A stretch of 64,000 bases of DNA from Balamuthia mandrillaris (lineage: Eukaryota; Discosea; Longamoebia; Balamuthiidae): the NCBI GenBank assembly GCA_031835245.1, contig JAVKOQ010000053.1, forward strand, positions 1-64,000, in the 5' to 3' direction. Shown here one piece after another: positions 11,601-22,146 of this stretch. Both the position numbers and the translations under genes were made by a program. Position 1 is the stretch's first letter. Every line of letters begins with the position of its first letter. A model generated the notes under the pieces. It was not told the origin of the DNA. It ran no database searches and saw only the letters and a list, made by a program, of their open reading frames with translations.

Positions 11601-12301
11601 TCAGAGAGAGAAGAAACATGGGACAATGCTTCATCCACCTCCATTTGAATCTCAGCCACTTCATTGGCCAACACTTCTGACAGCTTCTCCCTCAATCCTT
11701 CCTTGAAGAGACTCACCCGTCGGAATGTGGATGGCACATCTTCTTTCAGGCATGTGGCGAGATCGAGAAGCTTGTTTGCTTGTTGAAGAGCAGTTTCGAG
11801 TTGGCTGACAGAAGGCTGGTCTGGCAGATTGAGTTGCTGGAGTTGTTGCTCCACTTCAATCAAATTCTTCATCACTCTGGTTTTGTGTGTGGGTATTTAA
11901 TTTGGCGTTACAAGAAGAAGGAGAAACAAGAGGACGAGCAAAGAGGGACTGAGAAGAGACGAGGAAGGAGCAAAACGAAAAACAAAAAAGGTGAACACGA
12001 ACTGTAACATGCTGCTTTGGCTCTTCACCCCAAGCTGCTCAACCCTCCTGATGAGCCTAAGCTTGTCTTGAACACGGGCTGTGACTTCATAGGAGGTGAG
12101 GTCAGGGAAATCACACAGTTCGCTGCGCAGCTTGATCCACTCCGCCTCAATGGTCTCGCCCATCAGTTCTTGTTGTTTCTGCAGTCGAATTCGCACTTCT
12201 GCTTTCTCTTCCTCTCTCAGCCTTTTCATTTCAACAAGCAACCCACCCCCACCCCACCAAATGAAACGTTGTGAGTTGGGGACAAACACCAGAGCGGCAG
12301 A

Positions 12302-12341
<40 letters not shown>

Positions 12342-15300
12342 GAAAAAGAAGAGAGATCGAGAGAGAGAGAGAGAGAGAGAGAGAGCAGAGAAATGGAGTT
12401 GTGTGCAAACCAGTCAAAGCCTTCACTCTTTCTTCTGTGACAATAGTTGAACACTTCCATGAGGGAACTGAACAGAGATTCCACTTGCTTGCTCTCTCCC
12501 TCCATGCTGCAATAAAGCCTTGCCTTGGAGATGGACGCTTGCCAAGCCAACACCTCTGCCAGTTTCTCTTGCCACACTTTGACCTCTTCTTTCCCGCCAT
12601 TCTCCTGTTGTTTGGCACATTCTGCCATCAGCAACCAAGCACCAACAAGCAAGCAAGCAAACGAACCAACACAACAACCATGGGAAGAGAAGAGGAGAAC
12701 CTACCTCACTCTCCAGTTTGTACAGTTGGGTCAGCGCATAATAACAGTTCTTGGCATGGCCCAGAAGGTCTTCACTCCATCCATCCCCATCATCCGTGCT
12801 GTGATGATGGGATGCTTCTCTTTCTTTCTCCGCAGCGGCCACCAACACCTCTGTCTCTTTCCTCACCATCCACTCCGTTTGCCTCCAGGCATCCGTCAGG
12901 AGGGCCATGGCGTGCAACTGGAACTTGCGCAAGAGCTTCTGGCGAGCCCGCGTGTCTCCAAAACACCTCTCCACCTCCTGCTCCTGCCCAACTGGTTTGC
13001 ACATCTCGCACATGTGCTGGCTCACCTTTTCCAACAGCTGAATGCACAGTCTGCTGTGGGCAGCATTCGCGGAGGGCTCTTCCAGTGAACTTGGGGCCGT
13101 GGTTTGAAGGCACCGCAAAAGGTCTTCCATGGTTTGCAGGGCGGCCTGAGTGTCTGATGCAGTTTGGAGCACCCATTCTTCTGTTGTTTTCAAGGCTTGA
13201 ATGCTCCTGATGTTCACTGTCAGTTCACTACACAACGCAAGCAAAACGCAAACAAACAAACAAACAAACAAGCAAGCAAACAACAAGCAAATGGATCAAG
13301 GAAGGAAAACAGTACAGGAGGTCATCCAAGAAGGGCACGCATGGAGGCAAGTAATACGCGTGAGCCAGCCACTTCTTTATCTCCTCCAGGAAAGCGTTGA
13401 CTCGCGCCAAATGACTCTTGTCCCACAAAACATGCCAACGAGAAAACGCTCGCTTCTCTTCTGAGGAGGAGGAGGAGGAGGAGGAGAGAATGCGTTTGAT
13501 CTCCGGCACTCTGTGCATGAGGTACAAACACCCCTCCACTTTGGCCTGTTCCACAGAGGGCACAAAGGAAGGTGGGTCACCCGACCAGAATGAGCTTCTG
13601 CACTTGTTGCCAGTGTCGAAGATGCTGATTGTGTCTATTTATGGTGCAAGAAACAATTAACGATAACAGATCGAAAATACTAACAAAAAAAACAAAAAAA
13701 ACAAAAAACAAAAAAAAAAACAAAGAGGAAGAACAAGTACAGCGGCCGAAGTTGTCGTTGGACGTCAGTGTGAACAAATAGGTATCGGTGATAATGGCAA
13801 AGGTGTAAGGGTCAATTTCAGTGCTCATGCCAGCGATGCCACGGCGTGCATCCAACGTGAAGTCCGTCATGGTGAAGGTGTGAAATCCTCGATGAAAACA
13901 CAGCTCTCCGTCAGAGTTGAATGTTATGACTCGGAGGGAGTCAGCGTGGAAGGCCAGACAATCCTTTTGGATTCTTAGTTTTCTGCTTTGCCCGGTGTTC
14001 ATTTTGAACCAATGCTGTGAAAAAGTAGTTCAGTCACAAAATGAGAGGAGAAAGGGGAGAAAAGAAAGCTGAGTAATGAAAGAAGCAGAAGGGGAACAAG
14101 AGGTGAAGGACGAGGAGGAAAGAGATGGAGACAGGAGGACATAAATAGAAAGTTAACACAAAGAAAACAGTACAATATGATGTCCAACAGAGAGATAAGC
14201 GCATCCAGCACGAGTGAAGATATTGAAAGACCCTCTGGTCCATTTAGGCTTTGTGTCAAACTCCATTGGGAGACCAATGTCATGCAACGGAAAGAAGATT
14301 CTGTGCATGTTTAACTTCACTTCTCTGCCTGATTTCTACATGGAGAGAGAGAGAGAGAGAGAGAGAAAAGGGAAGAAGAAGAAGAAGGCAATAACAAAAC
14401 AGTGAGTCTCAACCAAAGGGAAAAAACAAAAATGGGTGTCATCATACCTGCACCGCACAAATGATGTACCCTTTGACATTCACCACCTCCGAGGCTCCCT
14501 CCTCCGGGTCGCAAACACAGAGGTGTCGCTTCTTGTCTTGCTGATCCGCCACAAGCCCAACCAGAGAGCTCACTCTCAAGCTCTCTCTTCTCACACGGAA
14601 CACAGCTGGTTCCATGTCCCAAATGCCTCGGAGGCAAGGAATGCGAGAGACTGAATAATCAGAGCAACTTGGGTTGTGGTGTTCCCAATCCGCTCTTTGG
14701 AAGAGAATCACAAACTCTCCATTCAGCAGAGAAGCAGCAATGAGACGAGAGTCCCACCACACACGCCCCACGGAGAGCTCACCGCCTGAACCCTCTGTTT
14801 CGATGGTTTCGGTAGAGCGGTAACCATTCTTCAAGTCGCACTGTTGGATGATGCACGTGTCTATCCTGCGACGTTTAGCGCGGGTGGGGTCCACTTCAAA
14901 GGAATAAAGAGTAATACATCCAGGCTCGTGCTCTATCATTGAAGTGAAGAACCAAGAGAGCAGAGAGCAGCAGAGGAGCAGAGAGCAGAGAGCAGCAGAG
15001 ACACATAGAAGCAGGGAACATATGAGCAAACAAGAAAACACCAAGAAGAGAGAGATGTAAGTCACATTTGTTTTTTAAAAAAAAGTCACCTGGGCAGAGG
15101 AATGGCTACGAACCAGTAACAACCTCATTTCCCCGGATCTTGATGATCCGTCCCTTCAAAGTCGTTGTTGCCACTAAAGAACCATCGTATGCACTTAGCA
15201 CGTGCAGTTTGTTCGGTAGGCTCGCTAGCCCTGGTCCCCCTACTATCACCAGTTCTCGTTCTTTAAAAATGGAAAAACACATATAGGGAATATAGAGAAG

Positions 15301-16327
15301 AGTCAGCAAAGAGAGTGAAAAGGAAGATGACATGTAATAGGACAAGTGAATGAAGAAGTAACCATGGTCATATTCGAGAGCCGCAATCGCAGAGAAGCCA
15401 AGGTACTCGGGCACGAAATGACGGACACCATAGCCACCTTTTGTCCAAGCTCCTGTTCTATGATACCTGTCCACGAACACTGCTTTTGTGACTTTGTATT
15501 TCATTTTCAAAGGCAAGCCAGGTCAGATCGGTAACAACGAGAAAACGAGAAGAGAAGAAGAGTTCAGGAGAAGAAATAACAAGAGAAGAGAAGAGAAAGA
15601 GAGAGGGAAATGCAGAGGGACGAAGAGAGAAAGCAAGAGAAGTGAAGAGAAAAGAGACGAGAAGAAAGGCATTACAGAGCTTGTCAAGGTACTGGTCTTC
15701 GTTCCACAGTTGGCGATAAAGCTTGCGCCAGAGCCTGGGGTCCTCCGTCACCGCACGAGCCTCCTTGCACAACACAGCAAACCGCCCGACCTCTTCCGGG
15801 GCCAACCACTGGAACACGCAGTGCAGCACTTCCAATGGCAGGTCCAACAACTTCACCCTCTCCTCTTCCTCTTCTTCTTCTCTCTTTCCCCCCTCCACCT
15901 CCTCTTTTGCTTTTTCTTTCACCTCTGTTTCTTCTTCTTCTTCTTCTTCTTCTTGTTCTTCTTCTTCTTCTTCTTCTTCTTCTTCTTCTTCTTCTGCTTC
16001 ATACGCTTTGTCTTCTTCCATAACGCGTAGCCTCTTTCTCTCTTGTGGTTGCTCCGCAGGCAAGGGCAGGTAGACGCCCTGACCGCCGCAGTGGTTGCAG
16101 GGCGTGTAGTGCTCCTCCTCTCCTCCCACTCTGACGTTGTTGCAGGCGCTGCAAACCAACAAAGGCTGCTCTCCCTCTCCCCTTTCCTCCTCGACGATGG
16201 CCCCCTCCTCCTGTCGATGCTGCTCGGTGGTGGTAGCCCGGTATGCCGACCCGCACATGCCGCATTCCCACGGGAAATAATTGACGTAGGTGCAAGCCGC
16301 ACAGGTCCACCGTGCTACGGAAGACAT
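8609..16327 (-). CDS. Giant RanBP2-zinc-finger/F-box/propeller-like/helical protein, left copy
   Basis: Same exon layout as the right copy (27,585-35,232): about 17 exons, ~1,900 aa. I saw no frame break. Exon 1 (ending about 15,690) encodes the RanBP2-type finger (WTCAACTY and WECGMCGS), a CSAC/CNHC knuckle, a Glu tract far longer and purer than in the right copy, and the F-box (LLDLPLEVLHCVFQWL). Exons at about 13,580-15,520 give a WD-like propeller segment (for example LHVLSAYDGSLVATTTLKG). Exons at 8,609-13,290 give roughly 1,200 residues of charged helix and coiled coil ending in an Asp/Glu tail. By eye, a 69-residue block of the helical part differs from the right copy at four positions. 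As an F-box protein it probably docks on Skp1 in an SCF ligase; the substrate is unknown. Confidence 0.8.
12308..12385 (+). repeat. (AG)n microsatellite in F-box giant intron
   Basis: CT-type on the sense strand of the minus-strand gene, between the exons at about 12,400-12,610 and 12,020-12,230. The right copy has only a short CT stretch at the same place (31,585-31,630). Confidence 0.85.
15935..16012 (-). repeat. Coding trinucleotide tract encoding poly-Glu
   Basis: CTT repeats on the plus strand read as GAA/GAG Glu codons in exon 1 of the left F-box giant. The right copy has a mixed Glu/Lys/Asp linker here. Confidence 0.85.
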
Positions 16328-16810
16328 GGCTTGCGTGTGGTGGGTATCGCCTTTTGCTCCTCCTCCTCCTCCTCTCTTTCTTTTCCACTACTTTTTTCTT
16401 ACGCGCTTTTAACGTGCCAATCAGAATTGTGCAGTGCCGATTGTTTTTTTTTTTCCTCCTCTCTCTCCTTCTGGGTTCCCTTCTCAGCCTCTACCAAGAA
16501 TGATGACCGACGAAGCAGAATCGACAACAGGAAGCTCAACATCCAGGGCAAAGCTTATTTCTCACCAAGTAGCTTTGTGAACTTTTACAAGCACGAAATG
16601 AACAGGCAGAATATTGATTTGTAGCCTTCTTTGCTACTTATCTCTGTTCAACCGTTTATTAACATAAATGTCTCTATCTATCTCTCTTCACCACTGCTTT
16701 TCCAACGCCAACGCCAACGCTTATCGTTAAAAGGTTTCAAACAAGAACAAGAACTTGTTGGCACAAGAAGAAGAGGAAGAAAATGGTTACTGAAATGTAT
16801 TCGCAAGGCT
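16328..16810. other. Junction between left arm and spacer; orphan exon-like fragment
   Basis: The left-arm homology stops near 16,330. On the plus strand at about 16,500-16,624 there is a coding-looking piece ending ...FYKHEMNRQNIDL then stop, preceded by a pyrimidine tract and AG. It looks like a last exon without the rest of its gene. An alternative frame begins MMTDEAEST at 16,501 and could be a first exon. From about 16,780 the sequence matches the 3' flank of the other C45 copies. Confidence 0.35.
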
Positions 16811-18461
16811 CTATTCAAAGGAGAAAGTTTGGAAGGAAGGAACTTTGGCAGCAAACCCACGAGAGACCTTCAGCTCAGGCCGGCCTCCTCCCAGATGCAT
16901 GACCACATGACAAACGGTCCCCATTTTGCCGCCCAGGTTGGAGTCATAGACAAAGGGTCGAAGAATGGGCAGCTTCCTCTCCTCCTCCTCCTCCTCCTGC
17001 TTCCCATCTCTCAACACCCTCATCACTGTCTCCTCGCTGCAAAACCTCTCTGCTTGCTCTCCTTCTGCCAGTTGGTGAAGAAGCTCTGTCATGCGAGCGT
17101 GCCGCGCCAAGGAAGATTGCAAGCGATCCGCAGACAAGTTCACCTCTTGGTGGGAGAGGTAATGGTTGGTCCTCCAATGCACTGCTTCCATCTTCTCCTC
17201 CTTCCCCTCTTCCTCTGCTGCTGCTGCTTCCTCCCCTTCTCCTGTGTTCTTCTTCTTGTTTTGCTTGGGTGGTTGGAGTGGAATGGGGGAGGGAGGAAGA
17301 GACCAGAGGTGTGGGCCAGCAAACTCCAAATGAAGAGCATGTCCCAGAGCATCGCAAGCAAGGATGGCGCTGCTGGTGCCCCGCATGCTGGCATCCATGC
17401 CCCGCACCACCAACTCCTCCCATTCTGCCACCGTCTCACACTCCAACGCGGCTCGCAACAACATGTGAATGGGCACTCCTTTGCCACTTCTTTCCCCCTC
17501 TCCTTTTTCTTCTCCTCCTCCTTCTGGCGTCGCCTGAACTTGCACTTGCTGTTCTGGAAATGTGGTGGGTTGGTGGCGAAGAAAGTTCAAGGTGACAGCC
17601 AGGCCATGGTTGTTCACTCCAATCTTGCCAATGATGCCCGGTTCTGTCACCATGAGAATCTTTTTCCCTGCTCCTTCCCTCTCTTCCTGCGTGTTTTGTT
17701 AGTTTATGAACGAGTGATCGTGTTACCAGAAAGAAGGAGGTGAGAAGAGATGGAAAGAAAAGAAAAGAAAGGGAGGAGAGAGGGAGGAAGGCACCTTCTC
17801 GAGGAGGACCACAACCACATGCTCTTGCATCTCCTCCATCCAGTCCCAATTCTGAGCCAAGATGGGGTTCTTCCCTTCCCTTGCTTCTCCCTCTTTCATC
17901 GTGTTGGAAGGAAAGCAAATGGTGGAACATTCTCCTCTGCTTTCCATCAGTCAAACGGAAAAGCACTCCTGAAGAAAGAGACAGCAAGAAAGAAAGAAAG
18001 AAAGAAAGAAAGAAACGACAAGAAAGAAAGAAAGAAACGACAAGAAAGAAAGGACAAGACAAGAAAAGGAGGAAGGAAGCCACGAACATGTCCTTGGGGA
18101 AGGTGTTCATGAGTTCAGTCCTGCAGTTCAGGGCGTAGACCCAGCGAAGGTCCACCTCTGCTCCACGGGCAATCCCCTCCATCTCCTGGCAATACTCCCT
18201 TTTGAACCCATGGATGACGCTGTGGAAGGAGGAGGCCTCTGCCAGGAGGCTCTCTTCGCTTCTGCCCTGGAAGACGGTTCGTTTGTAGATCTGGATGGTG
18301 GCCGCGATCTTGTCCTTCAGCAGCCGACCCAGTCGCAAGCCTCTTTCCTCCGCCGTGCCCCCTTTCACATGGTAGAACGGAATGGGCGGCAATTGTGCTT
18401 TCGTTGTCGGGCGAAGCAGCTCAAAGCCGCACTTGCCGCTCTCCCGTCGAAGCATGTTCAT
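16811..18461 (-). CDS. C45/acyl-CoA:6-APA acyltransferase-like Ntn hydrolase, middle copy
   Basis: Three exons (18088-18461, 17795-17936, 16811-17686) encode 463 aa with all frames open. Exon 1 carries the NCRTE segment typical of the N-terminal part. Exon 2 brings the nucleophile motif GECSTIC (Cys128), where autocleavage would expose the N-terminal Cys, followed by LAQNWDW. Exon 3 holds GIIGKIGVNNHGLAV. Family members hydrolyse or transfer acyl groups on amide bonds; the real substrate is unknown. The N-terminus (MNMLRRESGKCG) differs from the other two copies, and a Glu-rich loop in exon 3 is variable. Unlike the other two it has no F-box gene at its 5' side. Confidence 0.85.
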
Positions 18462-18485
18462 CTTCGGCGTTACTCCTTCTCTCCC

Positions 18486-18860
18486 TCAGCTGACATCATC
18501 CGCATCCCTTTGAATTACCATTGGACGAAAACGCTTGAGTTGATCTTGATCAACACAGAGAAATGGCTCGAATAATGCAGCAGTGCAGAAAGAGAGCAAG
18601 AGAGAGACTGTACAGCGGCTGGGCAAGACAAAAGAGAAACCCAACGAAATCCCAATGTATTGAGAAGAAAAAGAGGAGGCAATGGAGGAAGAACACAAAA
18701 ACAAAATGAGCGGATTGCGGAAAGAAGAGGTGAAGTACGGCAGCTTATTGACTGGCAACTGTTGTTGCTTCAGTGGAAAGACTGCGCGTGGAGGAGTTAC
18801 GGATGAAGATGGCGATGTGCTGCTGCGTTGCAAGGCAACGCAACAAAAGTGAACAAACAT
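18486..18860 (-). CDS. Hypothetical small protein (weak)
   Basis: An open frame of 124 codons lies between the middle C45 gene and the kinase. The ends look coding (start MFVHFCCVALQRSS, end DQLKRFRPMVIQRDADDVS). The centre (IASSFSSQYIGISLGFSF) may be an unrecognised intron with donor near GTACTTC. I do not recognise a family. It could be a short two-exon mitochondrial-type protein or chance. Nothing else is seen in this 430-bp gap. Confidence 0.3.
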   Translation of the reverse strand: MFVHFCCVALQRSSTSPSSSVTPPRAVFPLKQQQLPVNKLPYFTSSFRNPLILFLCSSSIASSFSSQYIGISLGFSFVLPSRCTVSLLLSFCTAALFEPFLCVDQDQLKRFRPMVIQRDADDVS

Positions 18861-18893
18861 TTCTTACGTGCTTAAAAAAAACAAGAGGGAACG

Positions 18894-20938
18894 TCATGAA
18901 CTAGAGGATGTCCGGTCCAAAGAAGAACTGCTACGAATAAGACCCAAAGTCTTTCCTTTGTGCTTCGAAGGCCGATGATTATGAATGGCTATCGGTGAAG
19001 ACCTTCGCAATATGCTTTCTGCTTCTTCCTTGTTAATAGCTTCTCTCATCTCCGTCGATGATTCCTTCGTGTAGCTTCTCTTTCGCCGAATGCTATCCCT
19101 AAGTTTGTGCAAAGTTGCGTTCGTTTTGTCATGCTTTTTACTCGTGTTGTTTGTTGTCTCTTCTTCTTGTTGCTCCTTCTTCGGCGCTGTTTGCTCGTTT
19201 TGCATTTCTGGTTTGGTTCTGCTTTCGTTTTTGTTGTTGTTTTGTTTTTCTGGCTTGTTGTTGGCATTCGTATTGTCAAGACCGAAAAAGTCTATCGGGC
19301 TTTCAAACGAGTCTTTGACGTGAAGCACCAACAACTTTTTCTTTCTCTCTTTCATCAACCGCTGTCGTCGTTCCTCCGCTGTTTCTCTCTCTGTTTGTTG
19401 TTGTTCTTCGACTCGTGACGGTTCTATTTCAGCTTTTTCGTTCTTCTTGCTCTCTTCTCCAAGCCACCGTTGCAGCTCTGCTTCAGTGTACCACGTCTCT
19501 TCTTGTTCTCCTTTATCATCTTTTGCTTCGCTTGCTTTTCCGTTAGGATGTCGAAGTTTGATCTGTCGTAAGCGTTCAGCCACTTGTGAGAACTTTGGTC
19601 GTTTGTTGCTGTTGGTCAAAGTGCAATCGCATATCAATTGCCAAAGTTGTTCTGGTGTATCGGCGGGTATCAACTCTTTCGCTTTGTTCTCTGTTTATCA
19701 AAATCGTAAGTTGAGAAGCAAGAAAGCAGGAGGACAGCAGAATGAAGAAAGAACAAATAATGAGGAAATGTACGGAACTATTGAAGTCGAACATTTCAAG
19801 AACGGATCGTTTGGGAGGTTGGCGGTGAATGCACAACTCCAACAATATGAGACCGAAGGAAAAGACATCAGCGGGTTTGCCGTAGTCCTCATCCAGGGCC
19901 ACTTCCGGTGCCATCCATCGGTTGGTACCTACCCCCGTTAAACGCTTTTCCTTGTCCGTTATACCTGCTCTGTGACCGGCAAGTGGAAGGGACATATTAA
20001 CAAAAAGAAGTTAGTCAGAGCAAGAAGTAGAGAAAGCGAAGAGATAATGGAGAAGAGCACAGCAACAAACGAATCAAGAAAAAAAGAAAGAGAGGAAGAG
20101 AGAAAGAACGAGAGAGAGAAGAGAGGATAACAAACCGTGCAAGACCAAGATCACATATCTTAACTTCCAAATTGTTTCCAACCAATAAGTTTGGAGACTT
20201 CAAATCTCTAATGGTATTTTAAAAAAAGCCACACAATACCACCATTAGCTCGTTAACGATATGAACATTATAAGAGCAAGCACAAGAACAACAAACAAAA
20301 GAAAGAAAATACAAACCTGTGAATAACGCCTTGCTGATGCAAGTACGTCATGGCCATGGCGACATCATGAGCCCATCTCAACTTCAGTCTCCAACTTTGG
20401 GATAATAGTTGGCTCGAAATAATGCCCAACCGTCGTTCTTCCTTGCTATCTTCTTCTCGCTCTTCTTCTGTTAGCTCTTCTTTCATGGTTTGCTTTCGTG
20501 TTTGCGATTGTGGTGAGTGCAGAGAGGGAGAAACAGGGCGCGTTCGCTTGAGCACTTCTTTTAGGTTTCCTCCCTCCACGAACTCGGTGATGATGAAGAC
20601 GTTCCCTTCTTGCTTGCACAAGCCGAAGAGTTTGACAATAGCCGGGTGCAATAACAAACTGGAAAGAAAGAGAATAAACGAAAAAAAAAAAGAAAGAGAA
20701 AACAAACAACAAAGAGAGCTAAGTAACTGCACAAAAAAAGGAGAAAGAAAACAAAATCGTACACAAGAGACTCCACTTCTCTTTTGATGTAACGTTGAAT
20801 GAGGTGGCTCTCCGTGTGGTACAGTTTCTTTATGGCAACCTCCAACCCTTTGTAGGTGCCTTTCCACACCTCTCCAAACTCTCCTTTGCCGATGCGCTCC
20901 TCAAAGTGCAGGTCTTCCGCTCGAACCCAAGCCATCAT
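18894..20938 (-). CDS. Tyrosine-kinase-like (TKL) protein kinase
   Basis: Five or six exons. The kinase domain starts at once: glycine loop GKGEFGEV (residues 17-24), Lys37 in VAIKKL, HRDLKSPN catalytic loop (split by an intron inside the Arg codon), DLG in place of DFG, and GTNRWMAPEV in the activation segment. DLG and the SPN pattern are usual for TKL/Raf-like kinases. A long acidic insertion (SPQSQTRKQ to EERREEDSKEE) separates two helices of the C-lobe. The C-terminal ~250 residues are charged, low-complexity and probably disordered (TEAELQRWLG, poly-Asn/Lys/Glu). No transmembrane or receptor segment is seen. It diverges from the SPRY gene, 155 bp between start codons. Substrate unknown. 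Confidence 0.88.
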
Positions 20939-21093
20939 GAATCTCTGCTATAGCGAAGGCAACCTACCTCTCAAAGTCTTTCTAACGTTTTTTTTTTTCT
21001 TTATTCTTTTTGGTTTGGGGATATTTGTCGACATACTTAAAATTAAGGATCCCTCTGAGCACAACAGCTGCACTAATTGACATATTTTCGTGC

Positions 21094-21880
21094 ATGATGG
21101 TGTTTGCGATCAGAAATTTCATTCAATGCACCTCATTGTCTGCTCCTTCTTCAGGCACAGCAGCTGTGGAGCGCTCCTGGAAAGAAACCTACCGTCAACT
21201 GCACGCCATCCAATGGGACTTGGAGCACCAAACTCTTCCTTTCGAGTCAGAAGCCCTAAAACAAGAGGCACCACAGCAGAACCACTTTCCATCCAAACGT
21301 GGCGGTCTCTACCGCTATGTGAGTTCGTATTCTTCTTTCATATCCTTTCTTTTTACTTTTTCTGTTTCATCATCGTCATCTTTTGTGTTGTGCTTTCTCT
21401 TACCTCGTTCTGCTTGTTTCTATCTGCCTTCTTCCTTTTCCCTTTTGCCTTTACCCCATTCTTCCTCGTTACAACCACAACATAATGGGACGCTGGGTTG
21501 AGTCTGATCGAGTAAAACGCAATGTCAAGTCCGGCTGCCAACAAGGCTACATCATAGGGGTACTCATCAACTTCAACGAGGACGAGCAGGACGACTTTCG
21601 CAGAAGCATCATCTTCTTCAAAAACGGAGAGTGGGCCGAGAGCATCCCTCCGTCTCTCCACAGACTGTGGGCCGCTATTACTCTATTGACCGATGGGGAC
21701 GCTGTGGAGATTCGTCCTTGCCGCCCTTACAGCATCAGCCCCGCGAAGCTAGCCGAAGCCAAACAAGAACTGGATGCCTCTCGATCTGCTGTTCGTGCTT
21801 TACACATAACGAGATCACCTTCCATTTTTTCAATGCCCCAATCAAAAATCAAAAACACAAGATCAGTTATGTCGACATAA
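21094..21880 (+). CDS. Small SPRY-domain protein
   Basis: Two exons, 21094-21318 and about 21503-21880, encode ~200 aa. The second exon reads like the core of a SPRY domain: GCQQGYIIGVLINF, then SIIFFKNGEW and LLTDGDAVEI. A SPRY fold binds protein partners. The N-terminal exon has the pattern WDLEHQTLPF before GGLYRY, which may supply the first strands. The acceptor of exon 2 is the only AG in the region and keeps frame. It may be a free SPRY adaptor or part of a larger product; no E3 or other domain is visible. Confidence 0.65.
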
Positions 21881-22146
21881 AAATTTCCTTTTGAAGTTCG
21901 AAATGTGCAAAAAAGGAGGTCATTCAATGTTGAAAAAACGGAGAAAAACTCACAGAAAGAAGAAGGAAAGTGGTCCAAGTGGGCCAACAAGTCATTCCTT
22001 CCCTCTCCTTTCCCTTTCCCCCTTCCTCTTCCCCTCGCCCTTCCCCCTTCCCCCTTTCCCCTTCCCCTTTCCCACTTTCGTTCATTCGGGATTGGTTTTT
22101 TTTTGTGTGTGTGGGCGACGAGAGGCAACGCAACTAAACAAAACGA

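Larger units (their letters stand above)
1..16327 (+). repeat. Left arm of giant inverted repeat
   Basis: This stretch is the reverse complement, gene for gene, of 27,585-43,716. It carries six genes. In the outer 6.27 kb, left and right coordinates always sum to 43,717. The left window edge cuts the arm, and identity is still running at base 1, so the repeat may extend further. Inner homology fades at the start codon of the F-box gene. Confidence 0.95.
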
